From contig NC_064037.1 in NCBI RefSeq assembly GCF_932526225.1, positions 8,538,203 to 8,602,202 of the forward strand: 64,000 nucleotides of DNA, written 5' to 3'. The DNA comes from Nematostella vectensis. Taxonomy: Eukaryota; Cnidaria; Anthozoa; Actiniaria; Edwardsiidae. A model generated the notes under the pieces. The model was not told where the DNA came from. It did no database searches and saw only the letters and a program-made list of their open reading frames with translations. Of the stretch, positions 22,201 to 37,200 are shown one piece after another. A program made the translations under genes and the position numbers. The first letter of the stretch is position 1. The number at the start of each line of letters is the position of its first letter.

Positions 22201-25200
22201 GAATGGAACCACCCCGACTGCAAACTCCTTGCCTGGTATAAGCCCAGCAGTTCTAAGGTTTGGGGCAATTCAAGTGTACCTTGTGCATCTACCCTTGCAC
22301 ACCTTACAGGCCTGGGAAACTATGTCCTTGTGGATGTGAAGCTACAAGCGATAAGCCCTGTAGGTGCAGGACCTGAGAGTGCTATTGTGAGCGGATACTC
22401 AGGCCAGGATAAGCCAAACGTATCTCCAACACAACTAATCATCACCAATGTCACAGAGCGAGCCGTGTCACTTACATGGGACAATGTGACTGCTAGGGTC
22501 GGCTCGGTAGATGGATATGAAGTGAGTTGGGTTTTTTTCAGTGCAGGGAATATTCAATGCTTCTTGTGGCCATTTTACGGTCGAAACCAGGATAGCAAAA
22601 CTATTCTATTTGTTATAACATGTCACATTTGGTATAAGAAGACGCCAATTTGTTATAAAAAGGCGCCGCATTTGTTATAAGGAGGCGCCGCATTTGTTAT
22701 AAGAAGGTCCCGCATTTGTTATAATAAGGTGTCACATTTGTAATAAGAAGGTCCCGCATTTGTTATGAGAAGGCGCCGCATTTGTTATAAGAAGGCGCCG
22801 CATTTGTTATAAGAAGGCGCCGCATTTGTTATAAGAAGGCGCCGCATTTGTTATAAGGTGTCACATTTGTTATAAGAAGGCGCCGCATTTGTTTTGAGAA
22901 GGTCCCGCATTTGTTATAAGAAGGCGCCGCATTTGTTATAAGGTGTCACATTTGTTATAAGAAGGCGCCGCATTTGTTATAAGAAGGTCCCGCATTTGTT
23001 ATAAGGTGTCACATTTGTTATAAGAAGGCGCCGCATTTGTTATAAGAAGGTGCCGCATTTGTTATAAGAAGGCGTCGCATTTGTTATAAGAAGGCGCCGC
23101 ATTTGTTTTGAGAAGGCGCCGCATTTGTTATAAGAAGGTCCCGCATTTGTTATAAGAAGGCGCCGCATTTGTTATAAGAAGGCGCCGCATTTGTTATAAG
23201 AAGGCGCCGCATTTGTTTTGAGAAGGCGCCGCATTTGTTATAAGAAGGCGTCGCATTTGTTATTGCATTTTAGATTATTAAAATTCAGCCGATATTACAA
23301 TTGTGGCAGGTAATTACAAATCTGGCCTCAGCAGTTCACCTCAGTTCATTTCGTAACTTTTTATCTAGAAAAAAATCTACAAGGCAGCGTCCACAATAAG
23401 CCACCTCTCACGATTCTCTCTATAACTTTTTTTTTGACAGATTAAATGTTCTCCCTATTCGCCTAAGCGCCGTAAACGATCTGTGGAAAAGAAATCAGTA
23501 AGTAAACTTTGTTTCCTTCATTGACTAATCACCGTTATTTCTATTAAATTCACTGCCATACTCGGGGGGGGGGGGATTCTCCATAAAAGTAGACAGGATG
23601 GTCGGGGGATTCTCCATAAAAGTAGACAGGATGGTCGGGGGGATTCTCCATAAAAGTAGACAGGATGGTCGAGGGATTCCCCATAAAAGTAGACAGGATG
23701 GTAGGGGGGAATTCCCCATAAAAGTAGACAGGATGGTCGGGGGGGGGGGGGGATTCTCCATAAAAGTAGACAGGATGGTCGGGGGGATTCCCCATAAAAG
23801 TAGACAGGATGGTCGGGGGGATTCTCCATAAAAGTAGACAGGATGGTCGGGGGATTCTCCATAAAAGTAGACAGGATGGTCGGGGGATTCTCCATAAAAT
23901 TAGACAGGATGGTCGGGGGATTCTCCATAAAATTAGACATGATGGTTGGGGGATTCCCCATAATAGTAGGCAGGATGGTCGGGGGGATTCCCCATAAAAG
24001 TAGACAGGATGGTCGGGGGGATTCTCCATAAAAGTAGACAGGATGGTCGGGGGGATTCTCCATAAAAGTAGACAGGATGTTCGGGGGGAGATTCTCCAAA
24101 ATGGTAGACATGATGGTTAGAGGGGGACTCTCCATAAAAGTAGACAGGACGGTCGGGGGATTCTCCATAACAGTAGACAGGATGATCGTCCTATCTAGTC
24201 AACTAATTGCTACTTTAGTGGTATTCAAAATTTTGCAACCTCTGCTATATCTTAGGGGGTCTCACGCTAGTGGATCATCCCATCCTTATAAATACTCAGA
24301 AGAGAGTAATGCTCGATGGTGGCGTCTTAAGAACGGCATTTCAGGATACCATTTAGGACCACAGATGTTTTATTTTTTATTTAGACTCTTGTGGGACGGT
24401 TCTTCGCCATGGTATCCTCCATTAAGCAGACAATTTTGGACCACGTCTCACCCAGACCCCGACGCGTCAAACGCGCTGTCCAATTTATTCCATGCCATAA
24501 ACCCTATCGTACCACATCCACGAGCATAACCATCACAGAGCTGATTTCAAGCACGCAATACATCTTTACTGTTGCCGCATATAACAGTGGCGGGGCTGGC
24601 AGTAGTGTCGAGAACTTCACGACTACCCTAGACGCAGGTAACAACAAGCACCTTACTTTAATATATTTCCATAAAGGTGTCAGTCACATTACATTGCAAT
24701 GGTAAGTCATTTAGCAGAAAAATGGCCATTTAAGTTTCATTTTTTTTTATATGAGTTGTAGGGAGTATTAGTTTCTGCCCAAGATTCTAAACAATTATTG
24801 GATGAGATTTTAGTGATATCCGGAGTAATCAATGTTCGAGACAAGTGGAATCAGGCGACGCCGAAGGCCGAGACATTAGGAGACTGTCTTCCCGGGCGCT
24901 CGCTTCGATTTCTTTTTTCTCGCCTACGGACCACTTCCGCTAAGTAGGCTAACTTGACAAATAAAAAGTCACATTCTTTAGTAAATATTGGAAATGTGAG
25001 AATTATCAACCTTGTTGAGTAATTTTTCGTTCAATTTCCAGTTGATTCTTCGTACATCGTAACTATTTTCGTCTTAAACGAAATGTTTACGGTGCAGTAC
25101 AAGGACAAGAATTCCGCAGTGTACAACAAACTGAAAGACTCTTTGGAGACTGGGGTAGGTCGGCCACGCCCATTTCCCCTGTTCACACCATTCTCACCAC

Positions 25201-28200
25201 AATAGTAGACTTCTTGAGGGATTCCTTTTAGTAAGAAACATAAACGGCCGAGGGTTCCACCCATAGAACACACAATCTTAGTGTTTCGTGGATCTAGTGT
25301 TGTTCAAGACAAGAGGGAGAAAAGGGAGTAGAGTGTTTAGGCGGTTTATGGAGTTTCTAGACTTGCCAGATTATTTGGACTTCTCTGACTTTTAAGAACA
25401 CGCACTTTGTATAAATATTTTTATTTCTACTGACAAGTTTCCTTCTAAACAGGTGAAAACTTTGCTGATGAAAGAGTTTTGGTATCGAACAAGTGAAGTG
25501 ATTGGTTTTATGTGAGTAACATGCCTTTTTAAAATTATCGAGTCAATAATATGGGAAAGCTAATAATGATGCTGCAGAGGAAATGAAAGACAGCTCAGCA
25601 GACTTTGGTTAATGATTGTGTGTTCTTATCTCTTAGCAATGGCAGCGTTAAAGGGGAGGTGCAAGTCGTCGCTGCAACAAGTCAAACCTCCAAACTCCAA
25701 ACTCTCTTCACGGAAGTGATGAAGGCCGATCATTTTTCTGGTTATAAAGTGGAACCCAGTAAGACAGAAATTAAACTAGAGCCAGGTACAAAATTTCAGT
25801 TTAACGATTTACGTTTTATGTGTCTATGCTTTATCTAACTACGGTGCCTTTTCACCGAAAAAAACGGGTCTACTCAGGATACTCTAGTACTTGCATATGT
25901 ATCTATGAGGAGTTACACTGCTCTTTTTACTTTGAAAGCCTGGTCCTCATAGGATACTCTAATAGTAAATATATATCTTTGTTTTTTTAGGGGTCCGGTA
26001 TCCATCAAATCTCGCGCTCTGATTGGCTCTCGTGAGGTCCGGTATCCTATGATCCGAACCCCGCGATTCCGGCCCGCTCAACTCCAAAGCTCGAAATAAT
26101 GAGTTGTTTGTAAAATGGCCATCGAAAACTGTTTTATTTACTCCCGAGGTTATAGATCTTCACACTAAAACGACATTTTATTTGTCATTTTATTTAGAAT
26201 CGTTGACTTCGGCTTCAACTCCCTGTGTTCTGACAATTTCCCGCCATAATAATTTTGCAACGCGCGCGACAATTTCAATTCGCTGAAATTTTATTTGGGA
26301 TAGAAAGAAAAACGACAAATCACTCTAGGATTTACCTGCATAACAAGCTTAACGTATCCACATTCAAGGGAATATAGAGAAAAGTGAATATATCTTATCG
26401 TCTGTCGAGGATTTAAAGCGACATTTCCACGATCAATTCGAGTTGAGAACGACGAATCAATTTGTACTAAATTATTTTACAAAGTTGTTGGTCAAAACTC
26501 AGAGCATGTCTTCTTTGGAGGTTCTGTATTTCTGTAGGATTAAAAGCGTTCTGTGGAAATACAAAATGAAGTTTATTGAATGATCATGAGCGAACAAAAT
26601 CTTCACGAACATCGACGAAAGTCAGAAGCGAAACCTCGCCTCGTGCAACCAAAAAATAAAAATGTTATTTTCCAGCCAAGGGTTGGTCTGTATCGAAAAA
26701 TACCCTGACCAAGGCCTTGAAAATACTGACCGAGGCCGAAGGCCTCCCAGATGGTAAATATCACATCCCTCTACTTGAAAGCCGGGTCTACTCAGGATAC
26801 GCGTTTCAGAATCCGAGCCCGAGACCTTTGTCACATTTCAGAATCCGAGCCCGAGACTTTTGTCAAATTTCAGAATCCGAGCCCGAGACCTTTGTCACTT
26901 TCAGAATCCGAGCCCGAGACTTTTTTATCAAATTTCAGAATCCGAGCCCGAGACTTTTGTCAAATTTCAGAATCCGAGCCCGTGCTTTGCGATAAAAAGG
27001 CGGAGGCGAGACTATTATGAGATTATGAGATTGTTCATGTAGAGACTCGTTATCTGGTTAGGGAAAGATAAGATTACACCATACAATCTTCCTAAAATAG
27101 CTAAACTTTCAGGCTCGAAAAACAAACCCACGGCCATAGTAACAATATAAAACATGTCGCGGATTTAACAAACATTGGGGAACCTGAAATCGAGTTTAAA
27201 AATTCGCGACTCCGATACCGTGGTAGAAAAGAAACCAGACTGCTAAAACGAGACCCCTAAAATTAAAAAAATAAAAGCGAGACTCCGAGACTTGCGTAAA
27301 AGACGGCGAGATTCCAAGACTTTGCGAAATTTTGGCGAGACTTTCTAAATTTCTGGGTACCCATCGCTACCCCTTCTTTAAACAATGAAACCGCAGGGTA
27401 CTTGATGGCTACATGTCTAGCTCTAATGTATATAACATCGCTTATAATTCCTCGATTAATTCTAGAGTTCGAAGGGCCATCCATTTATCCCACCAACACC
27501 TACCCCTCACCTAATGACAGTATCACCATCAACTGTACCGTTTCTGATGGTCCGCGGATGCCGGTGTTGCGTTGGACCAAGGAAGAGAAGGCCATAGTTT
27601 TAGATGAGCACCATAAGGTCCAGTTTGCTAGAGAGCGATTCCCTGCGTGGACAGCACTTCACATTACTAGCGTGTCGTATGTGGACCGAGGAAACTACTC
27701 GTGCACTGCTAGGTACTCGTCTTTCTGCCAATCCGTCTGTCCATTGATCTTTCTTTCTGGTCGATCGTCTAACAGTCTGTCTTTCAGTCTTACCGTATGC
27801 TTGTCTGTCAATCTGTGTGTCTGTTTTCCTGATCGTCTCTCTCTATTGATTGGCCATTACTCCATTACTGTTAATATTTCAGTAAAGGCAACAAAGCCGC
27901 TAGCAATTCATCGGATCTGGATGTTCGACCTACCCTCGGCATCACGCCCGAATCACTCAGCAAAAGAGAAGGTAAAAAAGCTGTGCCGTTAAGGCCTTCT
28001 GAAGCAATGTGTGCCTAACCTATGTAGACAAAGGGCTGTACTATTAAGACAATGTTTTAAAGATCGTATCTCAGTTCAGTTCGAAATAAGATACATAAAC
28101 ATCTCTTCTTGCAGTTTGCGAAAAAAAAAATTGAAAAAATATTGAAATGTCTTTTCTCTAGAACAAATCTTATGTTTTTCGCTATTGCAGGGGATAATGT

Positions 28201-31200
28201 GACGTTCCACTGTCAGCTGCTAGGAGGGTTCCCGAAATCTCTTATGTTCTATCGCATCGTGCGCGAAGGTTCCCGTAATCCAGAGAACGTCACCTCCCTT
28301 ACGCTATCAGCGCCAGCACCGCCTGAAAACCTGACAAGCCACACCCTCAAGTACCGCTGCCAGCTGTGTTCATTGAGCGGTGGTTATGGCTACTTGGACG
28401 TCTGGGCCAGCAGCCCACTAGCAGCACTCACTGTTTACAAAGCAGGTACCGTCCGGGCATTAATGCAAGTGAAATGGGCCAGAATGTTTAAATTTGAAAT
28501 AGAAAAAGAGTGATATAATGCAACGAGAAAGAGCAATTGCAAGATATTTTAGAACTTTACGTGCGGAATTGCCTTTTTGCCTTGTTTAGATGGACTAGGT
28601 ATGCGTGGCATTTAAAACTTGTTGAATGTGTCGCTACGCCAGTATTTCTAATCATCTTTACCTCGTTAAAAAAACATCATCGACTACGATAAAGGCGGTG
28701 GCCAAGATGATGTTGACTCGATACTTCGCTTAAACCCCAGAGAACATGCACTTTAGGTTTGGTCTTTTTTTTAAATGGCTCGTTGAATGTTTCAGTGCGC
28801 GTGTGGGAATAATTATCCTTACTCAGATGCGGAAGATTTCCCTGCTGGGCACTACGCTGCCGATGTTGTCAATAATTGGGATCTCGATCGCCTTAAGATT
28901 CTCAGTCTTTCTTCTCGTAAGACGGTAGAGGAAGTATAGTCCTCTATTCGTTGAGGGATATTGGATGGAAAGGCACATCATATTTTGCAGTCTGACTTAA
29001 AGTCGTCGCTCGTGAGCGCTGTCGTACGGGGATTTCATTGTTTGTATTGCCTTCCCCTTTTAACGTTTTAAATATTATATCCAATCACATCGGCATAAGC
29101 TTAACGTCTATTGTGCGGTGTATACATCATCAGTACAGCAATAGAGATTTCAAGAGTTATAGACGGCAGCGAGACCAACGATGGCAAAAACCATAGGATT
29201 ACTTTAAAAATTTATGTTGTTCGTTAGTGTATTTTCATTAAAATTATTTTGTAATTTTCCGCCAAGTGCGGTCTGTTTGGCCACGTCCTTATAATCGTCG
29301 CTGTTGTCGCATCTTTAAATACCCAGCATGACATATCATCCGCGAAAGTAGGTAAGTCAGCCGTATAGTAATCGCATCTTATTGTATACTAGCCGCATCG
29401 TTACCGTATAGTAACCGCATCTTATTGTATACTAGCCTCATCGTTACCGTATAGTAACCGCATCTTATTGTATACTAGCCGCATCGTTACCGTATAGTAA
29501 CCGCATCTTATTGTATACTAGCCGCATCGTTGCCGTATAATAACCGCATCTTATTGTATACTAGCCGCATCGTTACCGTATAGTAACCGCATCTTAATTG
29601 TATACAAGCCGCATCGTTACCGTATAGTAACCGCATCTTAATTGTATACAAGCCGCATCGTTACCGTATAGTAACCGCATCTTAATTGCATACAAGCCGC
29701 ATCGTTACCGTATAGTAACCGCATCTTTTTGTATACTAGCCGCATCGTTACCGTATAGTAACAGCATCTTTAGTGTTTACTAGTCGCATCGTTTCCGAAT
29801 AGTAATCGCATCGAGGCAATCGCATCTTTGTTGTAAGGTAATCGCAATAATATTCACATCTGTGCCGTATTACCAAATGTTTGGCGGTACATTTTTTAAG
29901 TAACTACAACTTAACCGAATACTACCACTAGACGCAAATCTACCGCATAGTTACCTCGTCTGTTACATGACCGAATACTACTACTAGACGCAAATCTACC
30001 GCATAGTTACCTCGTCTGTTACATAACCGAATACTACTACTAGACGCAAATCTACCGCATAGTTACCTCGTCTGTTACATAACCGAATACTACTACTAGA
30101 CGCAAATCTACCGCATAGTTACCTCGTCTGTTACATAACCGAATACTACTACTAGACGGAAATCTACCGCATAGTTACCTCGTCTGTTACATAACCGAAT
30201 ACTACTACTAGACGCAAATCTACAGCATAGTTACCTCGTCTGTTACATAACCGAACACTACTACTAGACGCAAATCTACCGCATAGTTACCTCGTCTGTT
30301 ACATGACCGAACACTACTACTAGACGCAAATCTACCGCATAGTTACCTCGTCTGTTACATAACCGAACACTACTACTAGACGCAAATCTACCGCATAGTT
30401 GCCTCGTCTGTTACATGACCGAACACTACTACTAGACGCACATCCACCGCATAGTTACCTCGTCTGTTACATGACCGAATACTACTACTAGACGCAAATC
30501 TACCGCATAGTTACCTCGTCTGTTACATGACCGAACACTACTACTAGACGCAAATCTACCGCATAGTTACCTCGTCTGTTACATGACCGAACACTACTAC
30601 TAGACGCAAATCTACCGCATAGTTAACTCGTCTGTTACATGACCGAACACTACTACTAGACGCAAATCTACCGCATAGTTACCTCGTCTGTTACATAACC
30701 GAACACTACTACTAGACGCAAATCTACCGCATAGTTACCTCGTCTGTTACATAACCGAATACTACTACTAGACGCAAATCTACCGCATAGTTACCTCGTC
30801 TGTTACATAACCGAACACTACTACTAGACGCAAATCTACCGCATAGTTACCTCGTCTGTTACATAACCGAACACTACTACTAGACGCAAATCTACCGCAT
30901 AGTTACCTCGTCTGTTACATAACCGAATACTACTACTAGACGCAAATCTACCGCATAGTTACCTCGTCTGTTACATGACCGAATACTACTACTAGACGCA
31001 AATCTACCGCATAGTTACCTCGTCTGTTACATGACCGAATACTACTACTAGACGCAAATCTACCGCATAGTTACCTCGTAGCTTTAACGTGCAGTTACTC
31101 CAATTCTGTGTCATTTTAAGCTCGATGGATTTTACTCAAATGGCTATGAAAGAAGTCCTAATGGAATCCAGTCCTTAAACCGTAATTGGCTTCGCTAACA

Positions 31201-34200
31201 AGTCGTTAACAGTTTTCAAGAACGCCGGGCGCGTCAGGATAACGCTCAGGAGGACATGCTACAGGGTTGTTAGTCATGAGGTCAGATGCTCATAAGACAA
31301 GACTTATATTCCTTTTTGTCTTATTTTTCTTATAATGTCGAGGCGGTAAAGGAATGGATCAGTAAACAGTGAATGATAGTAGCTACAGGTGCAGGCATCT
31401 GTCAAGCTGTCTCTTCCCTTTTGGAGGACAGCATCCAGGCGGATAAAGACCTAAACTCCAAACTCTAAGAAGCAGTGATCGGGGATTGACGATCCAACCC
31501 AACAATTCCACTGTTACCATCGAGTACAATGACGGTGACTTTATTGTTACTTTAACACTAAACATGCCCCTTGTTATATAGTAGGGACGTATTAATGTAC
31601 TTAGGGACCACACCTTTTCGATAATAATTCTGGATATATCTGAATATGCAAGGGACCTGCCGGCCTTGCTGCCATCATTCCTCACACCATAGTAGCAAAA
31701 TGGACTTCCAAATGGACGGAATATTCCTGAGCCAACCGAGACCTTTAAATTGACACTTAACACCAGCGACGTGAGGGTTACCGTCAAACCAAATGTCGCT
31801 ACTGTCACCATCAAACAGAATGACGGCAAGTGCGGTGGTTTATGTCTAATAAAAAAAAAAACCTTGATAGAAGTTTTAGGTTTTAAATTTTGCCTCCAGC
31901 TGTAATTGGCTTCGCTAACGTGTCGGTCACAGTGGCCGAGAAAGTCGGGGACGCCAGGATACCGCTCAAGAGGATTTGTGACAAAAGTATTAGTCATAGC
32001 GTAAGGTAAGATGCTCATTAGAGATGACTTACGCTCCTTGATAATTTGCCTTACCTTTGCAAGGCAGTGAAGAGAAGAATATGTGAACAGCGAATGATAA
32101 AGCATCCGCCTGGTTGTCGCCCAGCATTGAGGGGGATGAAGGCGGTGAATGAGCGATAAGGTCAAAGAAATAGACCACAGAAATAGGGTGGCTACAGGCG
32201 ATGAAGGAACGAATATGATCAAGGTGTGTTAAATAAGGGAGCAAATCTCACCAATTTTATACGTGACGTTTTAGTAATTTTATGATACTATTCCAGTGTC
32301 CTAGTTGCGAGTAAATCTGCGATTTCTGGAAGTGACTTTACCTTCTGAACTCGTGGTCACTTTTGCCCCTGGGAAGGAGACCAAGTATTTCGTAGTAAAG
32401 ATCATCGACGACAATATTACCGAGTCGCCCGAGACATTGACACTTACCACCAGCAACGTAAGGGTGACCGTCAAACCAAAATTCACTACTGTCACCATTA
32501 AGGACAATGACGGTTAGTGCGATGTTCTTATTTGTTGCTTTGATACGCATCGTTCATGGTGGTAATACTGATGCTTTCAACAATCTGTGTGGGTGCACGT
32601 CTTTAGGGTCAAGGGTGGTTGAGTTGGGGATGGAAAGTAACATCTTCTCAACACTCATCTGGTTTTTATTATGACTTTCCTTAAGGCTCTACCACGTTGG
32701 TTCGAAAACTAATATTTTTTCCCCTGAAGCTTATATTGGATTTCTGCATACTTCTGTTTCTCTGCTCGAAAGGAATGGTCCCGTCAGAAGGGAAGGTGGG
32801 AAACATTGGTGACAATCAAACTTTCAGGTAGAATTTGTCCAAAAACCGGTATGCAAGCCTCTTAAAAAAGAGTAAATTTCAAAGCGCCATTTAAGATATA
32901 CGGTTTCTTCAGGGTAAAAATTGGGATGCGGGGAAAATGCCGTCTAAAGGATGCAGTAACCGCACAGTTAACGAGAAACCTATGCGGTTAAGATGTGATT
33001 ACGATACGGAACAGTCACTGTACGGTAAACATGTAGTTATTGTACTGTAAAGATGCGATTACCATATGGTAAATATGTAGTCACTATACGGATAAGAGAG
33101 ATGCGATCAAAGTGTGGTAAGAGGCGATTATTGTACGATAAAGATGCGGCTACTATACGGTAAAGAAGCGGTGAATATACTGTAAAATTACGGTAACTAC
33201 ATAATCAAGATGCGGTTACTATACAATACAGATGCTGTTGTCATACGATAAATATGCGGTTACTAAACGGTAAAGATGCGTTTACTATATGGCGATTTAT
33301 GCGATTACTAAAGATACGGCTACCGTACGGTAAAAATGCGGTTACTATATGATAAGAATGCGCTTTACTTAACAGTAAATATACGGTTTCTCTACGGTAA
33401 ATCCTAAGATTCGGCTACAAGATGCGGCTACCGTACGGTAAAAATGCGGTTACTATATGATAAGAATGCGGTTTACTTAAGAGTAAATATACGGTTTCTC
33501 TACGGTAAATCTGTGGTTACTCTACTGTCAATATGCGGTTAGTCTGCAGGTAAAGATACGATAACTACATTAAGATACGGCTACTGTATGTCATTATGCG
33601 AATCTTGTTCTTGAGATGCGACCACTGTGCGGTAAAATGCGGTTTTTATTCGGTGAAGGTGGGCTTACTACTCTTAAAAGATGCGACTCTCTGTAGAGAT
33701 GCAGTTACTAGATAAAGATGCGGTTGCTTGACGGCAAATGTGCGGCCACTTTACAATAAAGGTGCGGTTACTACTCGATGTTGATGCGGTTACTATACGG
33801 TAAATATGCGGTTACTATACGGTAAATATGCGGTTACTATACGGTAAATATGTGGTTACTCATCTGTGAAAATGAGGCTACAATAGTAGTAAATTGCGAT
33901 GAATAAGGTTAAGACGATTTATTAATCATTACTGTTGCTGCTGGAGTGGATAAAGCTTTTTGGAATGAGGGAATGGCAATGCAAGTAACAATAAGACAGT
34001 GGTTGTGGCGCTTTTGAGATCAGTGCGAGGAGTTTGACCCGACTGTAAAGTTTGATGTGCTTTTCCCTCTAACGAATAATATAAACAATGGTGAAGCCAA
34101 AAATGGGGAAAACTATATTCCTCCTCTCGTCATTAGGGGAACATTCGGTAAGGGCGAAAGCCTGAAGATGATCGAGTTCCCAATTATTGATGACGACAGC

Positions 34201-37200
34201 GCCGAGGGTCCAGAGAGTTTTAGCCTTAGGCTGAGCAGCGATGATCTTTCCGTTACCATTCACCCAAGCACCGCTATTGTCCACATACTCGATGATTATG
34301 GCAAGGGCGCCGAAGTTAAATGCAGCAAATATATCACAAAGAAGTGATATTCCACCCGTCTGACATTATTTTTTTACAAGCTTATTAACTATTGCCTCAA
34401 CTAACTGCTAATTCATTTGCTAATACAGTATTGTGAGCGTGCCATTAAAGTTAAGAAGACTATCTCTGAATAGTCGTCCAAGATTCAGAACAAGAGCTAT
34501 GCAGAATTGCATTCTCCTTTCGCTAAAACTTTAATCACATTTCTTATTTTTCGTAGGGTTTCTAGACGTGGTTGTCAATGTTTCTGATAGCTTCCCTAAC
34601 CCCGATACCACTGTGGAGTTTCTTTGCAAAGTGCCATTCGGGCCGCAGCGGCCAGACTTTCTCTGGCTCAAAGATGGACGTGTAATTGAGTGGGACGTAC
34701 GTCACAAGATGGACACTAATACCACTCATGCGATATCATGGTCGATGCTGACCATACGTAATGTCACCGCGGGCGACAGAGGGAACTATTCTTGCGTCGC
34801 GAGGTAAGGGCCGGTTGTCTGTTATATGCTATCGTCATTATAATAAAATGATAATTAATTTAAGCAATCACCAGCAATCAAACATCATTTTTAGGATTGC
34901 CATAACTACTTTTAGTTTTTAATGACTTTCTCATGCGTTTCAGCAAATCTGGCTATAGCAGGAGTATCTACCAGCTCGTGGACGTCAGGCCAATGATTGG
35001 TATACACCCTCTTAGTATGACCAAGATCGAAGGTAAAATCCTTTGCACAGGCCCTCCTCCGACTGGCCATCAGATAGTACTTTTAAAAAAGGACGCCATA
35101 TAAAACGCGCACAATACCTACAGCAGTTAAACAACGCATCTATCTCCATCGGCTAATTCGGACGAGTAACCGGAATGATTTTAATTCAACTTGTTAATAA
35201 AGTTTCAGGTTCAATCGTGGATGGTTTTTAAAATGACAGAAACAGGAATGATTAATCGCCATTCTTAAAACAAAATTGTATGGTAAGAACTAAAATGAAA
35301 ATATCCTCCATTTTCAGGATCAGCCGCCAATATTGAATGTAACCTTCTAGCAGGCACCCTAAACTTCCTTAGTGAATCGTTAGGCGCTGCTTTGTTCCGT
35401 ATCGTGGCATATCATCCCGATGGCTCGCCTATCCCCTACTTGTCAACCTTCCTCCCCACACGCCCTGGTGGCAACAGAAGCACGCTGACGGTCTCTAACG
35501 TGAAGGTCCCTTCTGGAAATGGCAGCAGCTACGTGGTGTCCTATCAATGCTTGCTATACTCAGGCAACCCACCGTCTTCACAAGTCTTTTCGCAAAGTCC
35601 TCTCTCCCGGTTTACGGTGGTCACTCAAGGTTTGTAACCCGCTTCGGATTAGAAGAAGATCGAATGTGCTTTGTGCTTTGTGATGTTGTTGATTTAGCTC
35701 AAATGTTATGATTCTTTTAATGATTAGCCGTCTAACGGCATGCATGCATGTGTTTCGTTGCCGTCGACAGATTACCCAAGGTGTCCAAAGATATCAGAGA
35801 GTTTTATCAATTGGCAAAGTACAGCGGCAAATAGCACCGCCGTTCAGCTATGTCCTCCAGATGCTGTTGGTAAGTTTATAGTTTACAGTATCGGGGATGG
35901 GAGAGTTGCTTAGGTTGAATGGTGCACCCTCCCTCTGTATGCACCCTTTCCTTTCTTTGCCTGTGTTTGCAAGCGTGCATACAGAGGGGTGCATGCAAAG
36001 AAAGGAAAGGGTGCAAACAGAGGGGTGCATGCAAAGAAAGGAAAGCATATGAAGAAAGGAAAGGGTGCAAACAGAGGGGTGCATGCAAAGAAAGGAAAGG
36101 GTGCAAACAGAGGGGTGCATGCAAAGAAAGGAAAGGGTGCAAACAGAGGGGTGCATGCAAAGAAAGGAAAGGGTGCATTCCTTTCTTTGCAATCACCCCT
36201 CTATATGCACCCTTTCCTTTTTTGCATGCCTCCTCTCTTTGCATGCCTACCCTCTGCATGCACCCCTCCCTTTCTATGCACCCCACCCTTTCTATGCACC
36301 CTTCCCTTTCTATGCACCCCACCCTTTCTATGCACCCCTCCCTTTCTATGCACCCCTCCCTTTCTATGCACCCCTCCCTTTCTATGCACCCCTCCCTTTC
36401 TATGCACCCCTCCCTTTCTATGCACCCCACCCTTTCTATGCACCCCACCCTTTCTATGCACCCCTCCCTTTCTATGCACCCCACCCTTTCTATGCACCCT
36501 TCCCTTTCTATGCACCCCACCCTTTCTATGCACCCCACCCTTTCTATGCACCCCTCCCTTTCTATGCACCCCACCCTTTCTATGCACCCCTCCCTTTCTA
36601 TGCACCCCTCCCTTTCTATGCACCCCTCCCTTTCTATGCACCCCTCCCTTTCTATGCACCCCTCCCTTTCTATGCACCCCTCCCTTTCTATGCACCCCAC
36701 CCTTTCTATGCACCCCACCCTTTCTATGCACCCCACCCTTTCTATGCACCCCTCCCTTTCTATGCACCCCTCCCTTTCTATGCACCCCTCCCTTTCTATG
36801 CACCCCTCCCTTTCTATGCACCCCACCCTTTCTATGCACCCCACCCTTTCTATGCACCCCACCCTTTCTATGCACCCCTCCCTTTCTATGCACCCCTCCC
36901 TTTCTATGCACCCCACCCTTTCTATGCACCCCTCCCTTTCTATGCACCCCTCCCTTTCTATGCACCCCACCCTTTCTATGCACCCCTCCCTTTCTATGCA
37001 CCCCTCCTTTTCTATGCACCCCTCCCTTTCTATGCACCCCTCCCTTTCTATGCACCCCACCCTTTCTATGCACCCCTCCCTTTCCTGTACCTTCTCCCTC
37101 CATGCATTCCGCTTTATATATGATACAATCAATACACCCCAGCATGGACTTATGAGGGTATTCAAGTTAAAGCTGGTACAAGTTGACTTGATATGAATTA

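Noticed and set aside
23518-24168. Proline-rich open frame on the minus strand
   Set aside because: It is a by-product of the 34-bp minisatellite inside a GPCR intron, on the opposite strand to the gene.
29905-31078. Regular array that resembles a CRISPR at first glance
   Set aside because: The whole 55-bp unit is conserved; there are no unique spacers, and the context is an animal intron.
31383-32222. 279-codon open frame on the minus strand
   Set aside because: Antisense to decayed Calx-beta exons whose plus-strand readings are clearly recognisable; no family features in the antisense reading.
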